Assembly: GCA_032622095.1 (NCBI GenBank)
Contig: CP136067.1
Span: 93,548,707-93,612,706 of the forward strand
DNA: 64,000 nucleotides
Source of the DNA: Siphonodentalium dalli
Lineage: Eukaryota > Mollusca > Scaphopoda > Gadilida > Siphonodentaliidae
Reading direction: 5' to 3'
Shown: piece by piece, positions 42,301 to 57,300 of the stretch
How positions within the stretch are numbered: position 1 is the first letter of the stretch
How the letters are laid out: each line of letters starts with the position of its first letter
The notes under the pieces: model-generated
What the model was told of the DNA's origin: nothing
What the model saw: the letters and a program-made list of their open reading frames with translations, nothing else
Databases searched by the model: none
Made by a program: the position numbers and the translations under genes

Positions 42301-45300
42301 TTCGATCAATCTGTCAGTGTATAGAAGTGTGATGCTGAATTACATACTGTATAATTTTACAACAATCCGCATAAATTAGTTGGTGATTAAACTAGTTTTA
42401 TGAAGAAACTATATTAAAAACACTAAAATAGTAAAAGTGATACTTGTGTCTGGACTTTATCTGCTCTTTTAAATGGAAAATGGGAAATTCTGTCGAGAAT
42501 AAATTGGGCGACCGACCGGAAGTTCACACACACAATTCGATCTCTGTTTCCAACTTTCCAACTACACAAAATCAAGACACCACACCCTTAAACTATTAAA
42601 CTGTACTTGCTGGTGTAAATTCACTTATTTCCGGTGTTCCAAAACTTCCCCACTGAATTTGCGGTCTCTGGTGACAAACTTGAAAGGTCATGGCCACTGT
42701 CATGTCATATTAGTATTGGCACGAAGCAGGATAAATGCTAATAATAATGGTGGAATAGTTATGTAACATATTTCTTTATCCCCAACTAAAGTATCGCATT
42801 TCATAGTTTCACTGATCAGTCTAATTTGTTAATGTATCACTGCGTATTGTGATGCTGAAAACGACATTTACCTCGGTTGATAGAGATTGTCGCTACCAAG
42901 CGTATCTAAGGGCCTTGACCAATCAAATGCACGAATTTAAATGAAAGCGAAAGTAGCTGTAATTATATGGTGATTCATCATGTAAATTGATTTTTTCCAA
43001 TGTCATTTCAGATTTTGGCTCTTCTACACAACTGCCTCGTATAATCACCTAATTACCCACGGCCCCTCCTTAATAGAGCAACTTTTTCGCAGAGTTGATC
43101 AGCGTAAAGAATTAATTAATCAACATTTATTGGGACTTATATGGCCAACAAATTGTAGACAATGGAATCAGTTGGAACAATGTTCCTTGAATCACTGAAT
43201 ACCGCTGGAGATGCAACTTTGTCTGAAATGTTTTTCTCAGAAATGATCAACTGCGAATCTGTTGAGAGATTGGTAACATTTTTAGTAAGATTATTGCCAT
43301 TTTTCAACTTATTTTTGCAACATATATTATTTGTCTGAGCTTCAATTATTGGTTAATTGTTTTAAAACTTGGCACAGCTGTTACCACTATTTTAAACTGC
43401 CATTGTGAAGCGTGTCAAACTCATTTTGGCAGAGTTAATGTTTAGAAAGTTTTTACTATAGGTACCCTATTTGTAACTGAAGTGGACATATGGGAGGTGT
43501 CCTTTGTCCCATTGGAACATTACAGTTTCAGTTGGAAGAATATAGTATATAAATGTATTCTTTCCATACAGGTAACTGTGACTTTGAGAAAGGGATGTGC
43601 ACTTGGACCAATGTCAATGGCGACAATTTTGATTGGATTAGTGGACGAGGAAAAACAAGCAGCGGACTAACTGGACCATCATCCGACCACACACTCGGGA
43701 CATCAGCAGGTATGATTCACCTTCCTCATGCAACCATATAGTTGTGACATTTGTAAATAGAATTACCTCCCTTATAATTCGACCACACTCGGGAGATCAG
43801 CAGGTGCAATTACTCTTCTTTATGGGACCAGACAGTCATGACATTAACAAATAATATTACCTTGCTTATCATCCGACCACACACTCGGTACATCAGCAGG
43901 TGTGATTACCTTTCTTTTGCAACCACACAGTCGTGACATTAGCAAATCATTAGCTAATAGAATTACCTCTCTTGTCATCCGACCACACAATCGGGACATC
44001 AGCAGGAAATTATACCTTCCTCATGCGACCACACAGTCATAATATTAGCAAATAGATTACCTCCCTTATCATCTGACCACACACTCGTGACAACAGCAGG
44101 TGAGAATTCCTTTCTTTATGTGACCACACAGTCAATATATTACTGCGATCTCACTAATTATCATTCGACGACACACTCGGGACATCAGCTAATAGAATTA
44201 CCTCCCCTATTATTCAACCCCACACACACTAGGGACATCAAGCTATAGAATTACCTCCCTTATTGTTCGACCCCACACACGCTAGGGACATCAACCAATA
44301 GAATTACCTCCCTTATTATCCGACCCACACACACCAGGGCCATCAACCAATAGAATTACCTCCCTTATTATCCAACCACACAGTCATGTTATCAGTCAAT
44401 GATACCTCCTTTTAAAGATTTTGATCAGCTGGACACATTTTAACCCTGTCATGACTGGAGCTTCCTGAAATTTTGCGAAAACCCTGTGCCACTGCATTCT
44501 GGAGCCTGGCATATATAACAGAATGCATTGGCCTAACAAAATTTACTTTGACCTTGTAAGCCTGTGCATTCTCTTATATTATATGCGTGGCTCCCTATAG
44601 GAGACTCGCATATATAAGAGAATGCACTGGCACAGGATCTTGAATGCTGCACCAGCGCAGCTCCCGTCATGAAAGGGTTAAGTGATTGGAGCATTGATTC
44701 ACGGGGTTGCAGTGAACAACGGGTTATTATATTCCCTCACTTTTTTGATGAAGCTTATGTTTAATAATCATAATGAAAGACATCGTGAAAGTTGATTAGT
44801 ACATGTATTCCATTACAAAATATCCCAAGAATTAGATTTCTTTCTTGACTGCAGCTGTTGAGTGATAATTCATAAAAGACATTATAAATTTAAATAGGTT
44901 TTAGAACTCAATTATGCCATAAATGTTATACTTGATGAAGCGGTGTGGGAATGGGTTAGGCATGTGGAATTAAAACTAGACTGACTTATGTTTCACTCTC
45001 TGTTTATTTTCAGGTCATTATATGTTCATTGAGTCATCTGCACCTCGTCGTCAAGGCGATAAAGCCATACTTCAGAGCCAATTGTTTCAACCGACTGCCG
45101 GAAACTGCTTGACATTCTGGTTCCACATGTACGGATCGAGTATCGGCAAGCTATCAGTCCAGGTCAAGGACACTGTTACAAACAAGACAATCGTAATGTG
45201 GAGTCTGCAGGGGGCACAGGGGAACAACTGGCTGAACGGGAAAATTCCCATCTCCGAGATTCATCCATTCTATGTGAGTAAACAAACCTACCTTAGGCCG

Positions 45301-48300
45301 TTACCCCATTCTATACTAAATGGATTCTCCCATTCAGTTATAACAGTATACATTGGAATGGTCTATTATTCATTTGGAGGGGTGTTCAGGCAACAAAAGC
45401 AGACAACAGACGTATGAAAAGATAATACAATTGCAGAATGATTCATATTCATTGGTAGGAAATGTTTAGATAAAAAGTTCAACAAACGACCCATGGCCGT
45501 TTGTTGAACTTATTTTATGAACATGTCGTAGGGGAACTACTCATCATTGAGTGTTTAGTATAGAAATTGTTCTCATAATCTGGAAAACATAGGCCTACTC
45601 CAGAAACAAAACAAATTCATGTTCGATGTTCAAATCCATTATTTCTAACAGAAAATATTGAAAAAAATGGTTGACGAAGCTTTTTAGAAGAACATTTCAG
45701 TGACATGGGAGGTGTCTGAGAACACAGAATAGTTATTTATTTGACCTTAGTTATCTGAATTTGTTGGCTCTCTCCATAGTATAACCACAAGCCTAGGGCT
45801 GATTTCTGAGCTCAACTTCGATGTAGTCGAGGGTTTCAATTTAAAATAGTATCATTTGGATATCTTCACTGACGGCATTAACCCTTTGGCAGATACAATT
45901 TGTTGTAATATTGTAACAATCCCCTAATGTAACAAATAAATCATACATACAACATTATTTAAACAATGAATCAATGTAAATAATAAAAATATAATCCATC
46001 CACATTATAGCCTTAAGTTTCCTTTCGAGAGATAATTTTTCATGTACATCGTAACATAATATCACCTCAAATCTACCATAATAACTTAAACAACTTAAAA
46101 TGTTGTTCTCCCACCAAAGAGTTACACATACAGTAATGCTCTAAATAATCGACCCCTTAACCACAGCAGAATTATGGGTAACTTTTCAGGATTTAGTCGG
46201 AAATATGGCTTGTTGCCATTCATTGGAAAGCTCTCGGGGAGAGCTTTCCAATGAATGGCAACAAGCCATATTTCCAACTAAATCCTGAAAAGGTACCCAT
46301 AATTCTGCTGTGGTTAAGGGGTCGATTAATTAGGGCATTACTGTATGTTACAATTTCATGATTTTAACCCTTTCATGTGGAGCTTCCTGAAATTTTTCAA
46401 AAACCCTATGCCAATTCATTCTCTTATATATGCAAGTTTCCCATAGGGAGCCTTACATATATAAGAATATATTGGCCTAACAATATTTATATATAAGCAT
46501 AGATAAGAGAATGCACTGGCACAGGATTTCTAATGCTGTCATGAAAGGATTAACTGATAATCACCGACGTCTGCTGGTGTTTCGTAGTTATGACTTAAAG
46601 AATTCTACATTACTTCTCAATGAAAAAGTTTAGCCGAGACTTGTAAATTGATCGCTTGTGTCCTCCGAGAAATTGAGTTAAGACATTCATTTGCTAATTA
46701 CCCAACTGAATTTTAATTTTGTTTTCCAGATACAATTTCTTGGAGTTCGAGGTAGTTCATACAGAGGTGACATAGCAATCGATGACATCAGCATAATGCC
46801 ATCATCATGTGCAGGTTGGTATTGTCTATGATGCCCTGACCCCTCTTTCTTTAAGTATTAGCTGATTTTATTAATACTTGAATCACTCATCTGGTTGAAA
46901 AGAAACTTCATTTTAAAATTTTCATGGGTTGGTCAATTGCTGGCGTCGTTTCAAACAAGCGTGGAGCTGCTTCTACGCATGCCTGTCCTGCCTGTAAGAG
47001 CGGCCGACACAAATTAAGGTTATCAAGAATTAACTTTAATGGCTAATTAAGTGACAACCAATTGTTTTACAAAATTCCATGAATTGACACATCATGAACA
47101 AATAATATTAAATTATTAACTACATGCATTCAATGTTACTCCCCATAATGAGGCATGATATTAAACCTTTGGTGGATTCCATGCTCTTCTGGAAATCATT
47201 TATAAGTATTATATGATAATAGTATAATAGTATAGCTCAAAATGCGCAATTCAATAACTCTTGTGTTAAAAACTGAATGTTAGATAATATACGTAGACAA
47301 CAGACAAGAAAAACAGAATGATTCATATTCACCATTGGGAAATGTTCAGATATTAATCGATTTATAATTGATATAATTTGTTTTCAGTAAAATAAATTTC
47401 AGATTATATTCATCTTGATATTCTCCCTGTCCAATTTATTATAAATATATTATTCAAAGATTGAGCCAAGACATGTGAATTTTATGACTCCACACTTGTC
47501 GCTAGAACTTTGCTAACCCTTTAATGACTGAAATTTTGTGAAAACCCTGTGCCAAAGCATTCTCATCCATGCGAGTCTCCCATAGGGTGCCTCGCATATA
47601 GAAGAGAATGCGTTGGCCTAACAATATTTACCTTGACCTTGTAAGTCAGTGGATTCTCTTATATAGACGAGGCTCCCTATAAGAGAATGCACTGACACAG
47701 GATCTTTAATGTAGCACCATTACCTCATTATTATGTCTTTTGCAGTTGTTCCAACGACGGCCGATATGGGTGGAAACCTTCCAACAATGTCACCGGCTGT
47801 AACCGTGGCAACCACACCTCAAGGTAATTCTTGTTCTGAATTAAATAAAATAATCTTCTCTCAGATCTCATAACCTGAACCCAAGCTATTCAAAAAAATG
47901 GATTTACAATTTTACACCAAATTTTACAAGAGGACAGAAATCACTCTCACATTAATCCATGATCAGAAATTTAGTTTTGAAGATTTTGTGGCTAAAATGC
48001 ACAAAGGTAGATTTTAGATTGCTTGAAAAATTATAGGGTTTAAAGGTTCCGATTCGATGGTCCCCTATCATCAGATTCCAACAACAACATTTCTTCAAAA
48101 GACACTTTAATTATCATAATTGATTAATTACCAAAAAATAATGCTAACCACTGTCAACTCTGGTATAACATTTTCCAAAAGGTGTTATATATCAACATTT
48201 TGTTCATCGCAATTTCGTATCAAGAGTATGTTGGTTGGCTCGTCAAATATTTGCTATGCCCCAAATATTCCAGCTGGTGAAAAATAACTGATTTAAAAAA

Positions 48301-51300
48301 TTGATATCTGATCATTCTGAGCTTTGATTGGTGGGTTCCTTGACTCAAATCAAACATCTTTCACCCCCGAAGCCAAAGAAATAGTAATTTAGGGGCAATA
48401 ATTTGGATTATGTATCTTTAATCCAAAATAAATTATTTCCAGTAATTTCAAGAATTCTTGGAAAAATAATTTTGAAATCCACTCTCCATCATCCAGTTGT
48501 TTGATATTTTTAATTGCCTGAGGTATTTATTTTTAATGTCCTTAGGCATTTTAGGTTATAACTTTCATACACCAGTAACACTAATATGAAACTTCAGTAC
48601 AATTTTAAATTGCAGATCAGTACCATTTTACCATGTTTATTTGATTTATTGAGTATTTGTAAGTTTGACAAACTGTATGAATTACCCCAGTCATTTGTAC
48701 AAGCCAATCAATGAACCGGCTGCAGCCATTGCAGGCGCTGCTCTAGTTTGATCAGAAATGGTCTGATTCTCATCAGTATGACGGGCTGACTGGTACTCGT
48801 TTAACGCATGAGTGATGCAAAGCCGACACAGTATGACCGACCTTGCTCAAGCGTCACAACTTGGCGCAGGTTTTGAAACAGCGAGCAATCCGACAATTGA
48901 TCACTCAAAGCCGCCAAGCCACTGCTGTGTGAAGACTCAATTAATGGTGACATGCTGCGAACCCATATCGATTTGTACAGTGAACTAACCACTGGACCAC
49001 TGAGCTCCACTACAATTTCAAATGAATGGGAATCAAGTGGTACCCATAGACAAGTATCCAGTTATCAAAAGGGTTAATGTTAATCAGATAAAAATGCATT
49101 TGTTTTCAGCCAGTCTGCTGTATGCCTGTAACTTTGAGAAAGATTTCTGTCAATGGGCACAGACTCAAGATGATCAATTTGATTGGACAAGAGGGACTGG
49201 ACCTACAACAACAAAAGGAACCGGTCCGAGCAACGACCACACAACTCATTCAAGTTAGTGGCTATATACATTATATATATATATATTATACATCAGATTT
49301 ATGAAAGCACAGACAAATTTTTTATTTTTTTTTATGATATTTTTATTCAGACAAAATTGTAATTATGACAATGTATTGAATATACATACAAATGACATGT
49401 TTTATATATACAAAACATATAATATTGTTATTTCCTTCTGTATGTTTTTCTTTGTATGGGATGGGTGGGGTGTGGTTGGCTATATGTAACACCTAGGAAT
49501 TTGCATTAATTTGTGATATTAAGGGCTTGATTTATTATTGGGTGGTTGCATGCAGAGTCGTGATAAGTATATGTGGATTTAAAAATAGTATATATTGTTG
49601 TTATGTATGTATATGTTTGTATATAAAAAGTCAATGATTTAGAAGCAAACGCAGACGGAAAGGGTCATTATGTATACTAACTGCAACATTAATCATCATT
49701 GGTATCGTAAAATATCCATATAAACATGAAACTATTTAATCAAATATTCTAAATATGACCAGTGATGTTTGAATTGGTTATATCGACCTTGGTTATAGTA
49801 ACAAACCCGTTCGGCTTGATAATATGAGCATAATTCTCTTTTTAAACAAATAATGGTCGGTATGTTGCTATTCAACTTTGATCTGTATATATGATATCTG
49901 ATAAATAAAGTTTACTATAGTTTACCTAGGTGCTACCTGCATGCCTATGTTTTTATCTGACAGTTATGAAAATTACTAATTTTGGCATGGTTATTTGCTA
50001 TTCCATTCCGGACAACTTAGCAGAGTGTTTCACTTGTATTTAAAAAATTTAAAAGTTAGATTTATTTTTATTTTTTCGGTTATTTTATTGAATTGTAGCA
50101 TCTGGCCACTACATATATATTGAGACGTCGGCTCCAAGAAGACCAAATGACAAGGCTCATCTGCAGTCACCTACAATCGGTCCGACGAAACAAGGATGCT
50201 TCAACTTCTGGTATCACATGTATGGTGCTCATATCAAAACGCTTAACATCTACACGAAGGTCGGAACCCAGCACGGCATCTCAGTGTGGACAAAGACTGG
50301 TACACAGGGAAATAAATGGATTCACGGACTAGTCGATATCACTTCCAATCAGCCATTTAAGGTTTGTTGATTAACATTATGTATCCAAGTCTGGATATAC
50401 AGTAATGCCCTAAATAATCGACTCCTTAACCACAGCAAAATTATGGGTAATTTTTCAGGATTTAGCCGGAAATATGGCTTGGTGCATTCATCGGAAAGCT
50501 CTCACTGAGAGTCAATTATTTAGGGAATTACTGTACTGTGTCTGTCATTTGCAGAATGATGTCACCCAGAGGGTGAGTTTAGTGACGCTACCCCGCACAG
50601 TGGGCTAGCATCACCAAATGCACCCTATGGGGACCTCATTCTGCTTAGGCTTCATCTTCTGGGAAGTATTTATAGTCTCAAATTAACATTGTCCTTTGTT
50701 ACTTTTTCCCTTCTGTTCAGTTTCTATATCCCCTAATTTGCACAGAAGATAAAATGCATAATCGAGGTGAATAATGGGTGAACATCACCAACTTCAACTG
50801 GGGAACATTCTGATCCTAGGTCTCTCATAGCAGTTGAGGCCTAAGCAGAATGAGGTCCCTAGAGGGTGAATTTGATGATGCTAGCCCACTGGGGACCTCA
50901 TTGTCGGGTTATTTTCAGATTGTTGTTGAGGGAGTTTGAGGTGTTATTTGGATGGGAGATGTTAGCTCTATGCGAGATATCGCTTTCGGTGATATTGGAC
51001 ACACCCCGACCCCATGTCACACCGACACCACTCTTTGAGATTTGATAACCCCTTCTATTATTTTTTATTATTTTCAGATTGTTATTGAGGGAGTTCGCGG
51101 TGTTAGCTGGATGGGAGATATCGCTCTTGATGATATCGGATACTCCCCAGCTCCATGTCATACAGGCACAGGTAGGCATAATGGAAAAACGATTGGAGCG
51201 AATTCTGAAATAGAGAGGCATTGTTTCGTTAATCACACAATTAACAACTTCGCTGCTAAATGATGTTATGACATCGTGTGCTGGGCTGTTGATGTTATTG

Positions 51301-54300
51301 CCATTTTCCAGTGGGAAAATATAACGGGAATATCACAAGAACCATAAAACTGACTCGGTTGAAAGGCTATTATCGTTCACAATCGTGGAACATCATACAC
51401 TGTTTGAAACTTTGAGATACAGTTATTCCGATGCACCATTCTCTGAGTTCCAGTTATGAATAATGGCCAATTGCTAGTGTGCTGAAGTAGGTCCGTAGTA
51501 CCTATGGACCATTATGCACATGGTGTGCATTTTTACGTCCGTAATAGTTACGGACGTCATTGCAGCGAAGAGGTTAACACCGCGCAACGTGGTAATACCT
51601 CACACAAATACAGGTCTGAAGTCTGTGTCGATGTTAATTGCTGTTCCACGTTCCACCAGATGTCGGTGGAATATCGAGTCTCCCATAACCGTGACTCGGT
51701 TAAATTAAGTCATACAGTAATGCCCTAATTAATCGACTCCATAATCACAGCAAATTATGGGTAATTTTTCAGGATTTAGTCGGAAATATGGCTTGTTGAA
51801 TGGCAACAAGCCATATTTCCGACTAAATCCTGAAAAATTACCCATAATTCTGCTGTGGTTATGGAGTCGATTAATTAGGGCATTACTGTATGTGTTTCTT
51901 GTGTCCATTGACCAAGGTCAATCTTACTGTGACAGCCTTGTCTTACCTAGCATATTATATGTGCGTGTACATGTCTTGTCGATCTAGTGAAGCATTTTTA
52001 AAATGGCAAATCAGCATGTTCGTGCATCCGAGAATACGCAGATCAAGTTTGAATTTGGTCACAAACCGATTATTATAACAATTATGCGCCTCTTTAGAAA
52101 TTCAAATTTTTAGGTTGTCCGAATGATAATATGAGTAATGTTCAACAGAATTTCTTCATGTATTGTTTATAATTCAGATTTGAGATGATGCAGTTCAAAT
52201 TCAGATTTGGTTGCGGTCTTATGATTTTTGTCCGAGTTATGCCCCCATTTTTAAGATTAGAATTCACAAATTGTTTTTTGTTATTGCAGCATATGCTTGT
52301 GACTTTGAAGATAGTAGTCTGTGTGGCTATACACAGAGCAAGCTGGATAAATTTGATTGGTCGAGATCAACAAGTAATACGGGAAGTCAAGGAACAGGCC
52401 CTCAAAATGATCACACATACGGAACTCCAAGAGGTCAGTTAAGTTATGCTGTCATTTATTCATAATAATAGCAAGCCTTGAAGTAGTGTTTCTGACATTT
52501 GCAGAATGAGGTTCCCAGAGGGTGAATTTAGTGAGGCTGTCCCGCATGTCAGGCTAGCATCACCAAATTCACCCTCATTCTGCTTAAAACTCAACTGCTA
52601 TGGGAGACCTAGGATCAGATTTAAGTTCCCAAGTTGAAGTTGGTGATGTTCACCCATTAGTCACCTCGATTATGAATTTTATCTTCTGCAAATTAGGGGA
52701 TATAGAAACTTCTCAGAAGGGTAAAAGTAAATAAAACAGTGTTAATTTGAGAGTATACATACTTACCAGAAGATGAGGCCTAAGCAGAATAAGGTCACCA
52801 GAGGGTGAATTTTGTGATGCCAGCCCATAGTGCATTGTATCATCACTAAATTCACTAAATGGGGACCTCATTCTGTAAATGTCAGACACACTATTTTCTT
52901 GCTTCAATAATAGATAAACTACATTGTAGAGTAAGATCATGTAAAATGATCAAGAAACCCTAAATAATTCATTTTCGTTGTTCAAATCCTATACATGTAT
53001 TTCTAACAAAAAATATTGAAAAAAAATTTTTAGTGACGAGAGAGATGCATGAGAACACTGAAATTAAAATATTTTTATGTTGGCTCTAAACGTGATTTAT
53101 ATTCACAGGTCACTACATGTTTATTGAATCAAGTACACCGAGGAAGCAGCGAGATAATGCCGTCCTAATCAGTCCATCGTATCCGGCAACCGTCGGAATG
53201 TGTCTCCAGTTTTACTATCACATGCATGGAATAAACATGGGCACACTCAACGTCTATCAAGTGACAGGCATTACCAAATCTAAGATCTGGTCCAAGACTG
53301 GTAACATGCCAGATAAGTGGCTGAATGGCCAGGCTACATTACGGAGCTCCGGAAACTTCACCCTGCAGTTTGAGGGAATTGTGGGAAATGGTTGGAGATC
53401 AGACGCAGCTATTGACGACATCAAATTAATACCCGGTATCTGCAGTATTCCAGGTGAGAGGAAATTTTTAATCCTGAATATGATTTAGAAAATTTCTTGT
53501 TTTGCTAAACTAAAGCAAAATGATGAAAATAATTAAACTTATTTTTATCTGCCTGTTCTAATAAAAACAGGACGCATTAGGCCAAACAAAATTAATGTTT
53601 TGTTTCACGGGCATTTTTTTTTAAAAATTCAGTGCAGGCGGGCGGGTTTTATTTTAATTTATTATTTCCTGATAGCATACCACCTAATGCCTACATTGCG
53701 GCATGTCGGTAACATTGTATTGTCTGTAAACATTTTATTTTAGTCTATTTCCAAGGAAACTTCTAAAATAAGTTGGCATTTGCATGGGGCCCAAACATTG
53801 TCTCAAAAGTCCTATTTTTTTCTTTAATTTGCTTTGGTTTTTCTATTTAGTATAGAAAGGGCTAAACTGAAGGCTGAGATTGAATACGAAATTTAATTGA
53901 TATTTTCCTGACACTGACAGCTACATTTTGAATATACTTCAAATTGATTATGAATTCTCTTGCAAACAGGTGACTGTGATTTTGAACATGGACTGTGTGC
54001 TAGTTGGAGCAACACTCAAAAGGGGGATAACTTTGATTGGGTGATTGGTAGCGGTAGTACGCACAGCGTCTTTACAGGTCCATCACAAGATCACACAACG
54101 CAGAGCAATAACGGTGAGTCAAACAAATATCATCTATTGACAAGCCTTAAAATAGTGCGTCTCACATTTGCAGAATGAGGTTCCCAGAGGAAAATTTAGT
54201 GATGCTACCCCACATAGCATCACTAGTATATACCATCGGGCTAGCATAACTAATTCACCCTCTGGGGACCTCATTCTGCTTAGGCCTCATCTTCTCTGGA

Positions 54301-57300
54301 AAGTTTCTTTATTATCAAATTGCTATAGAAACTTCTTCACATAGATTCTATTTCTTTTTTAACCCTTTGAGTGCCAGGTCCGATTTTTGTATCAACCCAT
54401 ATACCCTGTGCCAATGCATTCTCTTATATATGCGAGTCGACCTATGGTTGACTCGCATATATAAGAGAATGCATTGGCCTAACAATTTTTTTTTTACAAT
54501 TTTAATAATTTATTCTTATATTCTTTAACAAACTTATTTTGTAGGTTTAGGGGCGATGAGATCGGCCCCTGGCACTCAAAGGGTTAAGTGGGTATAACTG
54601 GGTGGGCGAATCTCTTTAGTATAGAAAGACTGAAATTTTTGACATAAAAACTTGGGACTGAGCTTACCTTCGATGACCGTCCCATCCCGTCCCTCCTCCG
54701 AATGCAAAATCTCAGTTTGCTTTCATAGTGCTAATATGTGTTTTATATGAATCATGATGTATATTATTTTATTTAATGAAAATAATTTGTTTTGTGTTTC
54801 ATTAATATGCTAGATAAATATTCAAAATAAGACACAATAATCATCTTATATATATTGTAATACAGAATTTTGTGAAACACAATGGAACAGGTCATATTAA
54901 TAAGTTTGCAATGCAAATTAGCTGGAGTAATACTAATTTTGTGCATGAATTTTTGTCATCTTCATTCAGAGTTAACTTGACATCAATGTATACACGCCCT
55001 GTAATTTCAAAAAATGGGGTGGATCACCCCATGACTTTTTTGGGAGCAAAAACATAAACTGGGCTTATCGTCAGGGATGGACTTACTGACGAGTGCATAC
55101 AGTATTAGTGATGAGTGCAACTCGATGGCTGATAAATGTTTTATTTCCAGGAAAATACATCTTCGTTGAGTCCAGTGCACCACGTCGTCCTGGCGACCGG
55201 GCATGGCTTGTCAGTCAGACCTTCCCACCGACGTCAACTAAATGTGTCAGATTCTGGTACAACATGCTAGGGAAGGGCATCGGGTCGCTGAACGTGTATG
55301 TGAAAATTGGATCGACTAACAAAACCATGTGGTCTCTGTCGGGTAACCAGAATAATAATTGGCAGAATGGGCAGTTCCCGATCAACAGCAAAGGGCAATC
55401 TTATCAGGTATGTATCAGATTACTTGTTGACTTGAGATAAACAGTCCCCCCATCGGGAGACCCGCACACAGAGAAGCTGACTACATTCAACATCTTGTTT
55501 TTGTGAGGTTATAATAAAAAAGTTAGAGAATATAAATACTGGTATGGTGATTAGGTATAAATACATGTTTCTGATTCCATCAGGTTATAATAAAAAAGTT
55601 AGAGAATATAAATACTGGTATGGTGATTAGGTATAAATACATGTTTCTGATTCCATCACGTTATAATAAAAAAGTTAGAGAATATAAATACTGGTATGGT
55701 GATTAGGTATAAATACATGTTTCTGATTCCATCAGGTTATAATAAAAAAGTTAGAGAATATAAATACTGGTATGGTGATTAGGTATAAATACATGTTTCT
55801 GATTCCTTCAGGTTATAATAAAAAAGTTAAGAGAATATAAATACTGGTATGGTGATTAGGTATAAATACATGTTTCTGATTCCTTCAGGTTATAATAAAA
55901 AAGTTAAGAGAATATAAATACTGGTATGGTGATTAGGTATAAATACATGTTTCTGATTCCATCATGTTATAATAAAAAAGTTAGAGAATATAAATACTGG
56001 TATGGTGATTTAGGTATAAATACGTGTTTCTGCTTCCTTCAGGTCATAATGGAAGGTGTGAGAGGCTCCAACTATCAAGGGGATATCGCTGTCGATGATA
56101 TCAGCTTCACAAACAGCATGTGTGCACGTGAGTTCATCCATCATGAGGCCTTTCATTATTTGGTTAACCCTTCCAGAAATTTTGCAATAATCATATGCCA
56201 AAGCATTCTCTTATATATGCGGGTCTCCCATAGGGAGCCTCGCATATATATAGAGAATACATTGGCCGAACAATATTTACCTTAACCTTGTAAGCCAGTG
56301 CATTCTCTTATATATGCGAGGCTCCCTATGGAAGACTCACATATATAACAGAATGCTCTGGCACATGAGCTTTAATTCTTCACCAGTGCAGCTCTAGTCA
56401 TGAAAAGGTTAATTGTAATGTTTTGTATTTGTTCGACACTCTTGTTTCTTCTATTCCTTTTATATGGTTGTGAGGGGATATACGAACAATGACATTGTTG
56501 ACAACTTACGTAGAAAATTTGTTAAACAATTCCTCGGACTAAAACCTAGCACCCCTGATTTCATGGTGTATGGCGAAAGCAGTCGACTGCCACTTAGTAT
56601 ACAGATTGACGTACGAATGATTAAGTTTTGTTTCAAAATTATAATTAATAATGGCTGAGTTAGGTATGTGCTATATTAGTAGAATCTAGTCAATCACACT
56701 TTATTGATTACAAGATGTTGCTTGATAGATAATTCTATTTTATTCTTGTCAACCAGTATTGATAATCATACCAGAGGCACCATCTATAGAAAAAAGAAAA
56801 TTATTGAAAAAATATTTAATAATTATGTTTTCAATAATTTTCTTTTGGTCGTGTTTTCTTCAGCTTTCTCTCAATATAATCTCTATTTTTTAGTTTCTCC
56901 ACCAATAGCCGATCCAAGCAAACAGACGACAGTAACCACTCCAGGAACGACAGCCAGACCATCAATAGGACCCACACCACGTAATTGCATGTTGTGATCC
57001 TTTATTAACCCTTCCATGACTGGAATTTTGTAAAAACCCTGTGCCAATGTTATAAGTTACAAGATGCTTAGTTGTCGGATATGGTGTCATGTGAGGCGAA
57101 GTGAGATCAATATTAGTCTCGGCCATATTGATCTCACTTCGCCTCACATGACACCATATCCGACCACTAATCGTCCCGTAACGTATTTATTATGTCAGTG
57201 GACAAAATCCATCATATCCCTTTAATTAATCGTCACTGTAATTTATTTTAATTTGGTATGTTAAATGTATCGTCTATGGCTATTAACTTATGTAGCGTCA

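Noticed and set aside
36557-43709. Possible missed MAM exons in the 6.9 kb intron
   Set aside because: MAM8 exon C joins MAM9 exon A in frame (Gly split as G and GT), and no MAM motif occurs between them.
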